A DNA stretch of 28,040 nt. It comes from a virus. Every line of letters starts with the position of its first letter. The stretch's first letter is position 1. Below the pieces are notes generated by a model. That model was not told where the DNA came from. It made no database searches and saw only the letters and a program-made list of their open reading frames with translations. Made by a program: the position numbers and the translations under genes. The stretch is taken from positions 1 through 28,040 of IMG/VR virus record IMGVR_UViG_3300044639_003174; one strand, given 5' to 3'. This document shows, piece by piece, positions 21,940 through 28,040 of the stretch.

Positions 21940-22410
21940 TTATTTAGATGGTGTTACCACTACTTTTTTTGACCAATCAAAAATGTATGCACCTAAATAA
22001 CCCGCTACTGCACCAACACCAATGTACATAGCTACTTTTTTCATGTCGTGTTTTTTGTATTTAGCATAGCCAAATCCCGCAATTGCACCAATAACTAGAC
22101 CCATTTTTTTAGTTCTGTTAAATGATTCAGCGGGTAATAAATCAACAACTGTTGGTGTTGTTTGACCATCTGCTCCTAATGTAATTTCTCTTGTATTCAT
22201 AGGTTCTATGTTTTTTAAAAATAATAATTCTTTGTTGTTTGTTTCAAAAAGTCTGTAAGTAAATGGTGCTCCTCTTCTCAATCCATCAATTACTTTAACA
22301 TCACCACTAATTTCTGTTCCTTTTGGAATTATTGAATTAGTTTCAACAAAGTTTTTATGCTCTGTGTTTGGTATTAAAATTTTTGAATCTTGAATAGTAA
22401 TTGCATCCAT
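21940..22410 (-). CDS. Beta-domain protein with two-helix membrane hairpin (156 residues)
   Basis: An N-terminal beta domain (MDAITIQDSKILIPNTEHKN, then IPKGTEISGDVKV) is followed by TLGADGQTTPTVV and two membrane segments (about 103-118 and 127-144) with a short Lys-rich end. It resembles the 17258-17758 protein in plan. It contains a G-A-D-G motif also seen in two of the MEIIT-type proteins. Probable virion membrane protein. Confidence 0.68.
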   Translation of the reverse strand: MDAITIQDSKILIPNTEHKNFVETNSIIPKGTEISGDVKVIDGLRRGAPFTYRLFETNNKELLFLKNIEPMNTREITLGADGQTTPTVVDLLPAESFNRTKKMGLVIGAIAGFGYAKYKKHDMKKVAMYIGVGAVAGYLGAYIFDWSKKVVVTPSK

Positions 22411-22412
22411 AC

Positions 22413-22871
22413 TTATTTGTTGTTTTTTGAAAGAAAATAAAATGTTAAGCCAATTGTTGCAAATACACCCATAATTCCTAAATATGGTTGAATTGTGTCA
22501 AGTGTGCTTTGTTTTGAGCCGTTAAATTGACTCGTATCTTGAGGGCAATCATTGTCATTAAAGTTTGACTTTGTGTCAATTACGGGAACTTCAACAATTA
22601 CTTCTTTTTCTACAATTATAGGTTCTTGAGGTAATGTTTTAAACATCCAATTTTTATGTGGATGAATTTCAGCCATTTCTTGCTCAAGAGATTTTTTGTC
22701 AGTTGTATCAAAATACAACTCGGCAAGTTTAAGTTCTAAATCTTTGTAATCTTTTGCTTTTGGTCTATTGTATTTTTCCAATAATTGTTTGGAAGCATCA
22801 GTAGATTCATAGGCAAGTATGGTCATCAAAGTAATATCGGGTTTTTTTCTTTTGTTCTGATTTGAAGCCAT
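22413..22871 (-). CDS. Helical tail-anchored protein (152 residues)
   Basis: The product starts with a basic segment (NQNKRKKP), then helices, and has a Val/Glu-rich stretch (IIVEKEVIVEVPVIDTK). A C-terminal membrane segment (about 130-147, YLGIMGVFATIGLTFYFL) ends in KNNK. It is the first gene after the capsid-gene terminator, with a start (ATGGCTTC) about 16 bp past the hairpin tail, so it may be reached by read-through or by a promoter overlapping the terminator. Confidence 0.65.
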   Translation of the reverse strand: MASNQNKRKKPDITLMTILAYESTDASKQLLEKYNRPKAKDYKDLELKLAELYFDTTDKKSLEQEMAEIHPHKNWMFKTLPQEPIIVEKEVIVEVPVIDTKSNFNDNDCPQDTSQFNGSKQSTLDTIQPYLGIMGVFATIGLTFYFLSKNNK

Positions 22872-22886
22872 GGTATTTTATGTTAT

Positions 22887-22922
22887 ATAAAAAAAGGGCG
22901 GAGCATTATTGCTCTGCCCTTC
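22887..22922 (-). terminator. Strong intrinsic terminator after the capsid gene
   Basis: Stem AAGGGCAGAGCA / TGCTCCGCCCTT on the minus strand (22894-22921) with loop ATAA and one G-T pair, followed by seven T. It is the clearest terminator in the window, 26 bp after the stop of the major capsid candidate. Confidence 0.85.
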
Positions 22923-22947
22923 TTATATTGTTGGAAAAAAATAAATT

Positions 22948-23679
22948 TTATCCTGTAATTCCTTTAACCGCTTGAGAAGTTTGGATGATTACGGGAGCAA
23001 CATTTTTACCGCTTAATCGTGGAGCACGAGCAGTATTTAAATCTTGACCTCCGTTTAATACAGCCAATCCACTTAATACAGACACTGGGAACATAGAGAT
23101 TACTAATGTAGCACTTGCAATTAATGTGAAAGTAATAAAAGTATTACCATCAACAGAAACGGGGCGAGTTACATCAATAATATCTGATTGTTGCTGATAA
23201 GCATCACGCATAATAGACAAGTTCAATGGAACTGTTTGTACTTTACCATTTGCATCAACGTGATTGATAGACAATGTTTGTTGCAATTGAGTAGATGTTG
23301 AAGATTGGAATCTCCATTTACCAATTTTGAAGAATTTGTTATTTGATTGTGCAATCAAACGACCGTAAGTACCACCTTGTAAGTTAGTAATTACAACAGC
23401 TACGGGGTTACCATAGTTAGTTGAACCGAAATAATCATTGTAACCAAATAAAATAGCAGTAACATTAGCAGTTGTAGTGTTAGCATATTGGATTACATAA
23501 GGGTCAGATACATTCATTGTATTTGAACCTCCACTTGCGTAAGAGAAGTCATCACCATCAAATGAAGATGAATCATCAAAATAAGACATATCACCTTCGT
23601 AAGAATCGTAAGAATCAAATCCACTCATTCTTTCAGTACCGCTGATATAACCATGTAGTTCTTTTTCTACCTTGTTCAT
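22948..23679 (-). CDS. Candidate major capsid protein (243 residues)
   Basis: The first 57 residues are acidic, Ser/Asp/Tyr/Gly-rich and probably disordered (SYDSYEGDMSYFDDSSSF). Residues 58-200 are a beta-rich domain of about eight strands (VIQYANTTT, VTAILFGYN, PVAVVITNL, KWRFQS, QQTLSINHV, PLNLSIM, FITFTLIAS, LVISMF), of jelly-roll size. A C-terminal arm includes APRLSGKNVAP. Its own promoter-like site, long leader and strong terminator, plus more GC-rich codons than its neighbours, suggest high expression. The 14901-15977 protein shares the domain. The major capsid assignment is inferred, and the family is not one I recognise. Confidence 0.68.
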   Translation of the reverse strand: MNKVEKELHGYISGTERMSGFDSYDSYEGDMSYFDDSSSFDGDDFSYASGGSNTMNVSDPYVIQYANTTTANVTAILFGYNDYFGSTNYGNPVAVVITNLQGGTYGRLIAQSNNKFFKIGKWRFQSSTSTQLQQTLSINHVDANGKVQTVPLNLSIMRDAYQQQSDIIDVTRPVSVDGNTFITFTLIASATLVISMFPVSVLSGLAVLNGGQDLNTARAPRLSGKNVAPVIIQTSQAVKGITG

Positions 23680-23763
23680 AATTTTAGTTTTAAAATTGTT
23701 ATTATTAATTAAATTTTCTTGTGCTGTTTTAATTTAACACACATAGTTACTAATAACAAATTA

Positions 23764-23821
23764 CCCATAATGGGCACAGCTAATTTCTTCTATTGTATTG
23801 GGAGTAAATAAAGCAAACTCC
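23764..23821 (-). promoter_or_regulatory. Two dyads in the capsid gene leader
   Basis: Within the about 160 bp leader of the capsid gene are a tight dyad CCCATTATGGG (23764-23774) and an inverted repeat GGAGT...ACTCC (23801-23805 and 23817-23821). They could be operator sites or small RNA structures controlling capsid expression. No long reading frame lies in the stretch. Confidence 0.4.
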
Positions 23822-23841
23822 TATATATTCATTGCTACTTC

Positions 23842-23943
23842 TTATTTAAGACGTGGAGCAACGAATTTTTGATGTACAGCTAAACCAACCATTACGGCAG
23901 TTAAAACTACTACAAACATTTTTCCGTTTTCTTTTGTAAACAT
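23842..23943 (-). CDS. Tiny membrane peptide upstream of the capsid gene (33 residues)
   Basis: ATG at 23941-23943, stop at 23842-23844. The product is MFTKENGKMFVVVLTAVM followed by VGLAVHQ and a basic end (KFVAPRLK). It has one membrane segment, sits alone between a terminator and the capsid gene, and ends in APRL, a short motif also found in the capsid protein's C-terminal arm. Likely a minor virion membrane peptide expressed with the capsid protein. Confidence 0.6.
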   Translation of the reverse strand: MFTKENGKMFVVVLTAVMVGLAVHQKFVAPRLK

Positions 23944-23975
23944 AAAATTGAGTTTTAATTATTATTTATCAAAAA

Positions 23976-23983
23976 CAAATTTA
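23976..23983 (-). promoter_or_regulatory. Bacteroidetes-type -7 box (TAAATTTG) for the capsid unit
   Basis: Minus-strand TAAATTTG fits TAnnTTTG. A GTTA with 17 bp spacing is a poor match to the -33 box. The site lies about 33 bp before the 33-residue peptide start and directly follows the terminator of the upstream unit, so it is well placed to drive the peptide and capsid genes. Confidence 0.5.
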
Positions 23984-24021
23984 GAAATCTAATTTTAACC
24001 TAACTTTTTAATATTTTGTGC

Positions 24022-24051
24022 ATAAAAAAAGGGCTTCAAAAGAAACCCTTA
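24022..24051 (-). terminator. Intrinsic terminator after the glycosyltransferase unit
   Basis: On the minus strand AAGGGTTTC, loop TTTT, GAAGCCCTT (24029-24050, one mismatch) followed by seven T. About 50 bp after the stop of the 24101-24847 gene. It separates the packaging/glycosyltransferase unit from the capsid unit. Confidence 0.75.
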
Positions 24052-24100
24052 ATTTATTAATGTAAATGTGTACAAATAGTGTACAAAATAAATAGTTTAA

Positions 24101-24847
24101 TTATTTAAAATCTAGCCCATAAATACCCCAATCTTGGTTATCATGTGAGCAAACAATAGATGAATCAATCCAAATAGGAATTTTGTACCTATAACAATCT
24201 TCTGCAAAAAATGAATCGGGATGGTTATTTACTCCATTAACACTTCTAAATTTTAACTTTTGTAATACTTTTTTGGAAATTAATACACAGCCTAAACCTA
24301 CATGGGCTACTTGAAGCAATTGACCATCTATAAAAATATTTTCCATATTTGTTTCCAAATTGATGCTACCAATAAGTTTTGGTGTTATTTCAACATTAAG
24401 CTGAATCATTGGCGACCTATAAATGCCACTATTAATATGGTATAATCCACCCGCAACATTTTTTTTGTGAAACATTAACCTTTCAACAACATCTTTTGGG
24501 GGAAATACATCTGATTCCAAATGAAACAAATAGTCAAAATTATTTTCAAGAGTTGCATCTCTACAATCATTATGCGACAATGCCATTTTTTCAATTATAT
24601 TCATTGGTCTGCTAACATTATTAAGCAACAATGAATTAACCGCTAAAAATTTACCATCTTCACCGTAATGTTCTTTGTAATAATCATTATAGTATTTTAC
24701 ATTTACCCCTTCGTCATTTGTATTATCACAAAGATAAACTTGGTAGTTAGGGTATGTAAAATTCATAACATTTTTTAACCACGCTTCAAAGCAATAGTTT
24801 TTCACAACAGCTGTTGGACAAGAAATTAAAACTTTAGGAAAATCCAT
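24101..24847 (-). CDS. GT-A type glycosyltransferase (248 residues)
   Basis: Begins KVLISCPTAVVKN, then YPNYQVYLCDNTNDEG as in family 2-like enzymes. FDYLFHLESDVFPPKDVVER contains an acidic E-S-D-V equivalent to the metal-binding DxD. HPDSFFAEDCYRYKIPIWI is the late acceptor-side region. No membrane anchor. It shares 1 bp with the upstream coiled-coil gene and ends the unit. It is likely to add a sugar to a virion or host surface polymer. Confidence 0.72.
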   Translation of the reverse strand: MDFPKVLISCPTAVVKNYCFEAWLKNVMNFTYPNYQVYLCDNTNDEGVNVKYYNDYYKEHYGEDGKFLAVNSLLLNNVSRPMNIIEKMALSHNDCRDATLENNFDYLFHLESDVFPPKDVVERLMFHKKNVAGGLYHINSGIYRSPMIQLNVEITPKLIGSINLETNMENIFIDGQLLQVAHVGLGCVLISKKVLQKLKFRSVNGVNNHPDSFFAEDCYRYKIPIWIDSSIVCSHDNQDWGIYGLDFK

Positions 24848-25308
24848 TAGTTCAAAAATGCTTTAACTTTTTTGTAAAAATATAAATGTGCTTCTTTGTT
24901 TTCTAGCAATTCTTTAGTTTGCTTACTTAATAACCACTTTAATTGTGGTTTCTTATATGCTAACTTGTTTGCCCGTTCAATAACTTTGTCAAAATTTTCC
25001 AAACATTCCTTATACTCAATATCAAATTGTTTTGAAAACTTCTCAAAATAGTGCATTTTTTCTGCAATTACTTTTTTCAAAGTTTCTGCTTCTGATGTAA
25101 TCTTAATTTTTGAGATTTTAGAATTATTAATAAATAAAGCATTTTCTAAAAAATCTTTTGATGTAATGGGTATTTTTAATTGGTCTTTTAGTACCATTTT
25201 AATCAATGAATCATTAAGAACAATACTATCCTCTAACAATTTAAGCAATTCTGTTTGTGAGGAAATAGATGCTTTCAAATCATCTAAATAGGGCTTAAAA
25301 TCTTCCAT
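24847..25308 (-). CDS. Unknown helical protein (153 residues)
   Basis: An all-helical, charged protein with probable coiled coil at about 10-35 (KASISSQTELLKLLEDSIVL) and a Lys-rich C-terminal half (KKPQLKWLLSKQTKELLEN). No membrane segment and no family recognised. Its start and stop codons overlap those of its neighbours by one base each, so it is translated with the glycosyltransferases. Confidence 0.65.
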   Translation of the reverse strand: MEDFKPYLDDLKASISSQTELLKLLEDSIVLNDSLIKMVLKDQLKIPITSKDFLENALFINNSKISKIKITSEAETLKKVIAEKMHYFEKFSKQFDIEYKECLENFDKVIERANKLAYKKPQLKWLLSKQTKELLENKEAHLYFYKKVKAFLN

Positions 25309-25721
25309 TAGTCCATTGGTTCAAATTCGTCAAACTTATCTTCTAATACAACCTTTTTAGGCAATAACTTAATTTCAGCATCATTCATTGATTTAATTGA
25401 ATCTTCTAGCTTTTTAATTTTTAACAAGCTTGCACTTACAAAGTCAGAACTAATACTGTAATCATTATCCTTGTTTGCAAAAACATAATATTTGCAATTG
25501 GCATTATCAATTAACCATTGTTTTGTTTCCTCAAGCGATTTTTTATCATTCATTGACCAAAATACACGCACTCTTGAACGGCTCTTTCTATGCTTATCAA
25601 TTTGCTTTTGTAAATTTTCATTTAATTCTTTTACTTTTGATTTGTTCTTTTCAGTTCCATAAACTAAAACCTCTAAAAGAATTTTTGATACTTTTTGGGT
25701 TATTTCGGGTACATTTTCCAT
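25308..25721 (-). CDS. Unknown charged protein (137 residues)
   Basis: A helical N-terminus (VPEITQKVSKILLEVLVYG) and a Lys/Arg-rich segment (QKQIDKHRKSRSRVRVFW) are followed by helices. It is not recognised. It shares one base with the downstream gene. A DNA-binding or assembly role is conceivable from its charge only. Confidence 0.6.
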   Translation of the reverse strand: MENVPEITQKVSKILLEVLVYGTEKNKSKVKELNENLQKQIDKHRKSRSRVRVFWSMNDKKSLEETKQWLIDNANCKYYVFANKDNDYSISSDFVSASLLKIKKLEDSIKSMNDAEIKLLPKKVVLEDKFDEFEPMD

Positions 25722-25727
25722 AATTAT

Positions 25728-26423
25728 TTATTTTATAAATTGGGTGTTTTTAAACATTTGTTTAATTTCTTGTTTGAAAGCATTAATACCATCAATTGTT
25801 TTAGTTGGATTAATATTTTCATCTGATAATGGTAACTCAATTATTTGTTGGTTTTTAATATAAAAGTTTTGATAGCCCATCATTCCAACTCTAAAACTAA
25901 AATCATTTTTAAAAAAAGCTTGTTGACAATTAGGGTCAAATTTTCCTACTTCATCTGAAATTGTTTTGTGAAAAAATAAAATACCATCAATAAAGTTGTT
26001 TTCCTCTTTGTACACCACTTTTAGGACATCTTCTGAACCTTGTGTTGTTTTATGCAAAATAGTTGTTGTTTCAAGCTTTTCAAAACCCGTAGGTATAGAT
26101 ATAACTCCACTTTTTTCAACTTTTTCATAAGTAATCACTAAATCTTCTAGCCAAAAATCATTTACAATAGCGTTAATAGGCAAAATTACAAAGTAATCTG
26201 CATCGTTAAGTAATAGTTCATTATAGCATTGGGAAATAGAATTATTTGTCTGAATTATACCACCTTCTGTTTTTTCAGCAATAGATTTGCAAAACTCAAA
26301 GTTTTCTTCATCACAATTAAAAAAGTAGTTAGCAAATAGAAATGTTTTTTCAAGAGCATTGTTTATAGCGAATTTCACTAATTCAGAATTACCTTTAGCA
26401 ACAACACAAATTGAAATATTCAT
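25728..26423 (-). CDS. Family 2-like glycosyltransferase (231 residues)
   Basis: Starts MNISICVVAKGNSELVKFAI, with an inner NNSISQCYNELLLNDADYFV that places Asp residues at the nucleotide-sugar site. ILFFHKTISDEVGKFDPNCQ and FKNDFSFRVGMMGYQNFYI match the acceptor-side strand and ED/ND motif of GT2-like enzymes. No membrane segment. The classic DxD is not clean, so activity is less certain than the fold. Confidence 0.65.
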   Translation of the reverse strand: MNISICVVAKGNSELVKFAINNALEKTFLFANYFFNCDEENFEFCKSIAEKTEGGIIQTNNSISQCYNELLLNDADYFVILPINAIVNDFWLEDLVITYEKVEKSGVISIPTGFEKLETTTILHKTTQGSEDVLKVVYKEENNFIDGILFFHKTISDEVGKFDPNCQQAFFKNDFSFRVGMMGYQNFYIKNQQIIELPLSDENINPTKTIDGINAFKQEIKQMFKNTQFIK

Positions 26424-26436
26424 ACTTATTTATTTA

Positions 26437-26664
26437 TTACAAAGATAACAATTCTTGTAAATCTGTTTGCTTTTGAATTAATTTTTTATCCAACTCCAAT
26501 AATTTTAAAAATGTTTCATGTGAAACAATTTCAATTTCATTTTTTTCAAACTCTGATTTTTTAGCAAAACCATCCTTAATCCAAAACATCCGAAGCTTTA
26601 AACACTCTTTTATCTTTTTCAAGCTAAAAATTTGTGCAATTAAATCTGAAACAAAATCATTCAT
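26437..26664 (-). CDS. Unknown small helical protein (75 residues)
   Basis: I place the start at ATG 26662-26664 (MNDFVSDLIAQIFSLKKIKE), which overlaps the end of the upstream gene by 8 bp. The longer frame to 26721 would run 65 bp into that gene and begins with an unlikely HQFHFHYL stretch. The product is Lys/Leu-rich and helical with a Gln/Leu end. No family recognised. Confidence 0.6.
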   Translation of the reverse strand: MNDFVSDLIAQIFSLKKIKECLKLRMFWIKDGFAKKSEFEKNEIEIVSHETFLKLLELDKKLIQKQTDLQELLSL

Positions 26665-26887
26665 TGTCATTATTATTTTTTTCAATGTGAGATAATGAAA
26701 ATGGAATTGATGTAGGTACAACTACAAATATTAACATTAAAAAAACAAACCACCAAATTGATTTAGGTTTATTTAAAAATTTATTCCAATCACTATATAT
26801 TTCTGTTTTATCACTTCTTAATGTAATTAAATACAAAGCAATTGAAATAAGCATTAACCAAACGGCTATAAAGATTAAAATATTCAT
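26657..26887 (-). CDS. Small two-TM membrane protein (76 residues)
   Basis: Two hydrophobic segments (about 3-23, ILIFIAVWLMLISIALYLI, and 45-65, IWWFVFLMLIFVVVPTSI) separated by a charged loop. It lies between the packaging ATPase and a small helical gene. Possibly a membrane partner for packaging, inferred from position only. Confidence 0.65.
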   Translation of the reverse strand: MNILIFIAVWLMLISIALYLITLRSDKTEIYSDWNKFLNKPKSIWWFVFLMLIFVVVPTSIPFSLSHIEKNNNDNE

Positions 26888-26894
26888 ATACTAA

Positions 26895-27737
26895 TTATTT
26901 GTTTCCATAATATTGGTCAAAATATTGTCTTGATTGACCTTTAATTGCTTCCTCTTGAGTACAACTATTCATTTCTCTATACTCCTTAATTTCACGTTTG
27001 TTAAGCTTTAAATATTGGGCTGACGCATCTAGAAATTCTTTTTTAGTGAATTTACCCTCAATTTTGTTTGCAAAGTTATGTATGTAAACATAGAATCTTT
27101 TATCACCATTGAAATACCTATTGTTAACAATGTTTTGTGCTATTTTGTATAAAGTTGGATTTGTAACCTTATTTTTAATATCATTTACATTATCTGCTTG
27201 GTAGTGCATACGCACCCATCTAGCATTTTGCCAAATTCTTGGCTCAACGGGTCTTAATGATTGATAAGAAATTAAAATATCTACTGCTCGGTGTCTTAAA
27301 TTTACTAATCCACCAACAATTTCTTCCATGTGAGTTACATTTAAGATATAAGTGTTAATATCCTCAAGTACTAACATTCCATTTCTGAAATATCTAATAC
27401 AATATTCAATAATTTCTTTTTTCTCTTTTAACCCAACATTTTTAGCATCAATTCTTCTGCAATCTCCACCCGCTGTTTTTGACCAATCGGGAATATCTTT
27501 TAATGCAATTAATTTTGGTGAGAAATCAGCAACATCATTTCTAGTAAATTGTTCTTTTGTATATTCACCATTTGTGTCCATGATAAGGCATTTTCTTCCT
27601 CTTACTTTATTGTAAAATTTATCTTTTACATAGTCAGCAATAATGTGCATATTTAAGTAAGTTTTACCAACTCCTTGAACACCCGTTAATACCATCATTC
27701 CCGCTTCTCTTTGAGATTTTGGTGCTGTTTCTTTCAT
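26895..27737 (-). CDS. HerA/FtsK-like genome packaging ATPase (280 residues)
   Basis: Walker A GVQGVGKT (19-26), KCLIMDTNGEY as the strand/loop typical of the HerA-FtsK group, Walker B GMLVLEDIN (120-128), and VDILISYQSLRPVEPRIW with Gln159 as the sensor-type position. Short length and lack of a nuclease domain exclude a large terminase. This type packages DNA in tailless, membrane-containing viruses. It lies just downstream of the gene at the right edge and upstream of a two-TM protein. A filamentous-phage Zot-like ATPase is a possible alternative, but the rest of the gene set does not fit that. Confidence 0.78.
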   Translation of the reverse strand: MKETAPKSQREAGMMVLTGVQGVGKTYLNMHIIADYVKDKFYNKVRGRKCLIMDTNGEYTKEQFTRNDVADFSPKLIALKDIPDWSKTAGGDCRRIDAKNVGLKEKKEIIEYCIRYFRNGMLVLEDINTYILNVTHMEEIVGGLVNLRHRAVDILISYQSLRPVEPRIWQNARWVRMHYQADNVNDIKNKVTNPTLYKIAQNIVNNRYFNGDKRFYVYIHNFANKIEGKFTKKEFLDASAQYLKLNKREIKEYREMNSCTQEEAIKGQSRQYFDQYYGNK

Positions 27738-27740
27738 CTA

Positions 27741-28040
27741 TTATTCTTTAGTTTCTATTACTTTCTCAATAATCAAATCATCATCATCAGTTGATATTTC
27801 CTCTTGTGGTTGTGCTATTGGTTGTGCAATTGGCTGTGAAACTTCTTGTGTTGGTGCTTGATAAGTAGGCTCTTCCGTAGGCATATCATCATAGTTCATT
27901 GGTGCATTACCACTATTCATTTCACGCAATTGACCCAATAATGCGTTTGTTTGTGATTTCAAAGATAGTAAAGAAATTGCTTGTGCTCCAAAGATTTTGA
28001 AACCAATTAAAATTAATTCTTGTGAAGATGTTGGTGCAAT
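27741..28040 (-). CDS. C-terminal part of a membrane-associated protein (start off window)
   Basis: The frame is open to base 28040, so 99 residues plus the stop are visible. A TTG at 27960-27962 is not convincing as a start because reading upstream continues as a plausible protein (SSQELILIGFKIFGAQAISL). Visible parts are a hydrophobic or amphipathic stretch, a Gln/Leu helix, then a Pro/Gln-rich acidic end (IAQPIAQPQEEISTDDDD). It precedes the packaging ATPase by 3 bp, and identity cannot be given. Confidence 0.65.
   Translation of the reverse strand: MAPTSSQELILIGFKIFGAQAISLLSLKSQTNALLGQLREMNSGNAPMNYDDMPTEEPTYQAPTQEVSQPIAQPIAQPQEEISTDDDDLIIEKVIETKE

Noticed and set aside
26437-26721. Longer N-terminus of the small helical gene
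   Set aside because: The extra 19 residues overlap the two-TM gene and look like an out-of-frame reading of it; the ATG at 26664 is a better start.
26895-27737. Large terminase for the packaging ATPase
   Set aside because: The protein is only 280 residues, lacks a nuclease domain and has HerA/FtsK-like features around Walker B and the following glutamine.
27741-27962. A complete 73-residue gene starting at TTG 27962
   Set aside because: The frame continues open to the window edge with protein-like sequence, so this is more likely the C-terminal part of a longer gene.
1-28040. tRNA, rRNA, insertion sequence or integrase attachment site
   Set aside because: I looked for cloverleaf-like ends, transposase motifs and long direct repeats and found none I could support.

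Overview
The window is AT-rich and every gene I can support lies on the minus strand, packed head to tail with tiny gaps or 1-25 bp overlaps. Promoter-like sites fit the Bacteroidetes consensus (TAnnTTTG, once with a TTTG 20 bp upstream) and Shine-Dalgarno sites are largely absent, so a virus of a flavobacterium-like host is the best reading. The gene content fits a tailless virus with an internal membrane. There is a HerA/FtsK-like packaging ATPase, a short abundant-looking capsid protein, a paralogous minor capsid protein, two very large spike or fibre proteins, and about fifteen small proteins carrying one or two membrane segments. I see no portal, large terminase, tape measure, sheath or baseplate gene. 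I cannot name a known virus, and replication genes and genome ends are outside the window.

Layout in the direction of transcription (right to left). (1) 28040-24101: a gene cut by the window edge, the packaging ATPase, small membrane or coiled-coil proteins and two GT-A type glycosyltransferases, closed by a terminator at about 24022-24051. (2) 23983-22887: a promoter-like site, a 33-residue membrane peptide, a leader with two dyads, the candidate major capsid protein and a strong terminator. (3) 22871-6125: the virion membrane and spike cluster. It holds tail-anchored proteins, three of which share an N-terminal MEIIT.NPI motif and a C-terminal anchor, plus a zinc metallopeptidase, the minor capsid protein, a 614-residue fibre, cell-wall enzymes (GH73 and L,D-transpeptidase-like), a LEA14-like protein and a 567-residue spike of about 32 fifteen-residue repeats. 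A hairpin terminator that also carries the next promoter ends the cluster. (4) 6042-3057: a surface-chemistry cassette of GT9-like glycosyltransferase, sulfotransferase, APS-kinase-like protein, HxGH nucleotidyltransferase and a DUF2061-type membrane protein. (5) 2912-1: a lysis-like region with two tandem holin-like paralogs, an overlapping spanin-like pair, an FkbM methyltransferase, another holin-like protein and a peptidoglycan-binding endolysin-like gene that runs off the left end.

A plausible working model (inference): the jelly-roll-type capsid proteins build a shell over a membrane carrying many tail-anchored proteins; a membrane-anchored wall enzyme set opens the cell wall on entry; a second copy of the same wall-enzyme domain, fused to a peptidoglycan-binding domain and placed beside holin and spanin candidates, serves exit; and the glycosyl-, sulfo- and methyltransferases decorate either the virion or the host surface. 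The strongest leads are the capsid-protein paralogy, the family of proteins conserved only at their two ends, the paired entry/exit lysins, the sulfation cassette, an inverted repeat flanking a promoter-like box, and a strict synonymous preference that creates CCCG/CGGG.
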